From positions 103,398-137,218 of IMG/VR virus record IMGVR_UViG_3300044638_005715: 33,821 nt of DNA; one strand, written 5' to 3'. Numbering within the stretch: position 1 is the first letter of the stretch; each line of letters opens with the position of its first letter. A model generated the notes under the pieces. That model searched no databases. It had not been told where the DNA came from and saw nothing but the letters and a program-made list of their open reading frames with translations. Below are positions 32,319 through 33,821 of this stretch, one piece after another. This DNA comes from a virus. The translations under genes were made by a program, and so were the position numbers.

Positions 32319-32778
32319 TTTCTACAATTCTTTTAAACAAAGATAGGGCTACAGTCTTGGCATTCTCTGGATTACCACAAAATAATAATTGAACATTATT
32401 ACATATAGCATACTCCAAAAGACACTTTAATATGTAGTCCCCCTTCATTCTAACTTTATTTTTAAGAAATTTAGGTATTTTAGCATTTTGAGGATAACTC
32501 AATAAATCAAAAACACTAAACTCACATATAATGTATCTATGCTTTATATCCATCATACGGGCCAATTCGTTATCGAACTGTTTTTTCTTCTTTCCTACAT
32601 TAATGGATACTTCCTCTGGGCTCCTTTTGCGTTCCACACATATAATGTGCTCATAACCCTCCAATGTATAATCACCTGTTTTTAGGCCCTTGCACACAGT
32701 ACCATTGCAATATACACTCTTATTAAATTGCCACCCTTCTTTTTCCCTTGTGTCTTTAATGACCGTGAATTTTCCCAT
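32305..32778 (-). CDS. ERCC4-type nuclease
   Basis: A 157-residue single-domain protein. D9-T-R-E12 (IKDTREKEGW), G35-D-Y and E49-R-K51 (CVERKR) form the ERCC4/XPF-MUS81 nuclease core (DxRE...GDY...ERK), with helices after it. No helix-hairpin-helix or helicase domain is attached, so it is a minimal nuclease. It ends inside the first codons of the terminase gene and begins 5 nt after the dehydratase stop, whose TGA lies within a GGTGA ribosome site. It may process branched packaging substrates, like T7 endonuclease I or other resolvases, ahead of the motor. Confidence 0.9.
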   Translation of the reverse strand: MGKFTVIKDTREKEGWQFNKSVYCNGTVCKGLKTGDYTLEGYEHIICVERKRSPEEVSINVGKKKKQFDNELARMMDIKHRYIICEFSVFDLLSYPQNAKIPKFLKNKVRMKGDYILKCLLEYAICNNVQLLFCGNPENAKTVALSLFKRIVENEKL

Positions 32779-32783
32779 TTATT

Positions 32784-33821
32784 TCACCATATTATGGGCC
32801 CAAATATATCACTATCTACCATTCCAGTTGCCATTTGGCCGAATGTTATTTTTGGTTCCCATCCTAATTTAGTTTTAAGTTTAGTATTGTCGCCATTGGA
32901 ATATGTTATGTCTAATGGCCTGTAAAGAGATTCATCAATAATAATGTAGTCCATATAGTTATCAATTCCTATATGTTTAAATGCTATTGAGATGAATTCC
33001 TCTAATGTATGATTTTCACCGGTGCATATTACATAATCGTCAAGTTTTTCTGACTGCATTATTAAGATCATTGCATTAGCATAATCTTGTGCATGGCCCC
33101 AATCCCTACTCACTTTTATATTACCCAATCTAAGCTTCGGAAATAATGATGTTTTAAGACGAAGGTGATCGTGATGAGTGATAATATAATTATAAGGAGA
33201 AAAAATATGGTGTGAATTTGCCCAGTGAAATAGTTCGGCCACATATTTGGTTATTTTTCTCGTTACAAAGTTTTCTGGCCTAAAGGGGCTCTCATGATTA
33301 AAACAAATAGCTGATGAGCAATTAATTCCATATAATTTCCTATATATATCTATGAGGTAGTGGGCCGCCAACTTAGATACCCCATATGGGCTTTTAGGGT
33401 GAAAGGGCGTTTCCTCATCTTGATATGAGTTGTGTATTTCAAACCATGGGTCAAAATCCCCACTAGAATTATCTCCATACATTTCAGATGTACTAGCTTG
33501 TAAAAACTTACAGGTTAAACGTTCATGTCTAATCGCCTCAAGTATATTTAAGCACCCAATTGTATTTGTTGTGAAATAAGATGCCGCATTATCAAATGAT
33601 TGGCCCACACTTGATTTTGCCGCCATATTAAATATGTAGTCGGGCCTTTCCCCAGCCACAATATTATATGAAGTATCTGCATCACTAACATCCCCAATAA
33701 TCGCCCTCATTGGATATAATATGTCGGTAATAAGATCACTATTTTTTTCCCTTACAACCCCCACTACTTCATGCCCCATATTATTTAGGAGCCCCCTTAA
33801 ATAACGAGATGTTTGCCCATT
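32784..33821 (-). CDS. gmd: GDP-mannose 4,6-dehydratase, N-terminus beyond the window
   Basis: The frame is open through base 33821, so the first residues are missing; an ATG at 33779 is internal. The visible start NGQTSRYLRGLLNNMGHEVV aligns with the NAD(P)-binding Rossmann turn TGQDGSYLAE. STSEMYG and SPYGVSK supply the Ser/Thr, Tyr and Lys of the short-chain dehydrogenase site. NHESPFRPENFVTRKIT and LGNIKVSRDWGHAQDY are GMD signatures. Between these two (about 33145-33235) an insertion of ~27 residues is rich in His (THHDH). It would convert GDP-mannose to GDP-4-keto-6-deoxymannose, the precursor of fucose- or rhamnose-type sugars. Placement before packaging genes suggests a late glycan role. 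Confidence 0.9.
   Translation of the reverse strand, partial: NGQTSRYLRGLLNNMGHEVVGVVREKNSDLITDILYPMRAIIGDVSDADTSYNIVAGERPDYIFNMAAKSSVGQSFDNAASYFTTNTIGCLNILEAIRHERLTCKFLQASTSEMYGDNSSGDFDPWFEIHNSYQDEETPFHPKSPYGVSKLAAHYLIDIYRKLYGINCSSAICFNHESPFRPENFVTRKITKYVAELFHWANSHHIFSPYNYIITHHDHLRLKTSLFPKLRLGNIKVSRDWGHAQDYANAMILIMQSEKLDDYVICTGENHTLEEFISIAFKHIGIDNYMDYIIIDESLYRPLDITYSNGDNTKLKTKLGWEPKITFGQMATGMVDSDIFGPIIW

Noticed and set aside
32784-33779. Taking ATG 33779 as the dehydratase start
   Set aside because: The frame stays open to the window edge and the upstream residues match the Rossmann motif, so the true start is outside.
1-33821. tRNA genes, CRISPR arrays, insertion sequences or an integrase/attachment site
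   Set aside because: No cloverleaf-like intergenic space, no regular spaced repeats, no transposase or integrase motifs; intergenic gaps are mostly under 100 bases.

Overview
The window is a stretch of an AT-rich tailed double-stranded DNA phage genome (order-level: Caudoviricetes). Every gene I can support lies on the minus strand, so the region reads biologically from right to left as one late virion-structure block: packaging, head, neck/connector, tail tube, tail assembly, tape measure, distal tail adhesin. The gene content (HK97-type capsid, a CxxC/CxxC neck protein, beta-helical fibre proteins, a phage GDP-mannose dehydratase) and an extremely long tape measure suggest a long-tailed, probably siphovirus-like phage of a Gram-negative, possibly aquatic host. 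The host assignment is inference. No tail sheath gene is seen.

Layout from high to low coordinates. 33.8-32.8 kb: a GDP-mannose 4,6-dehydratase that runs off the right edge. 32.8-30.35 kb: an ERCC4-type nuclease overlapping the large terminase. 30.3-28.2 kb: portal. 28.2-26.8 kb: prohead protease fused to a scaffold, with a probable internal scaffold start. 26.75-25.26 kb: decoration protein and major capsid protein, closed by a strong terminator. 25.2-24.8 kb: two very small ORFs. 24.85-19.7 kb: a duplicated cassette, each copy being a ~180-residue helper-like protein followed by a ~650-690-residue beta-helical fibre protein. 19.7-16.3 kb: two small membrane proteins, then a run of overlapping neck/connector genes. 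16.26-15.23 kb: tail tube. 15.2-13.0 kb: three tail-assembly candidates, closed by a terminator. 12.94-3.97 kb: a 2,989-residue tape measure protein. 3.97 kb to the left edge: the N-terminal 1,324 residues of a giant repeat-rich adhesin.

The most striking object is the tape measure protein. Besides the usual N-terminal PhageMin_Tail-type domain and C-terminal segment, it carries four Gly-Gly...TPGEF linker repeats. Between or after these sit three compact segments that look enzymatic: a MutH/Sau3AI-like PD-(D/E)xK candidate (E599, D615/D618, E623, K625), a second PD-(D/E)xK candidate (E989, D1008, D1032, K1034), and an HExxH zinc-metalloprotease-like segment (H2484, E2485, H2488, E2535). I propose that this tail protein doubles as a carrier of effector domains delivered into the host with the DNA. 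The motifs are seen; the delivery role is inference.

At nucleotide level the window is unexpectedly rich in the palindrome GGCC: a hand count gives over 100 sites, several times what the base composition predicts. It is nearly free of GGCC in the embedded tape-measure domains, the second fibre gene and the repeat half of the adhesin. This suggests that those parts were acquired separately. Two copies of a bipartite intergenic motif (TTGTGTA...TATCGCACA) precede the tail tube and protease/scaffold genes and may be phage promoters.
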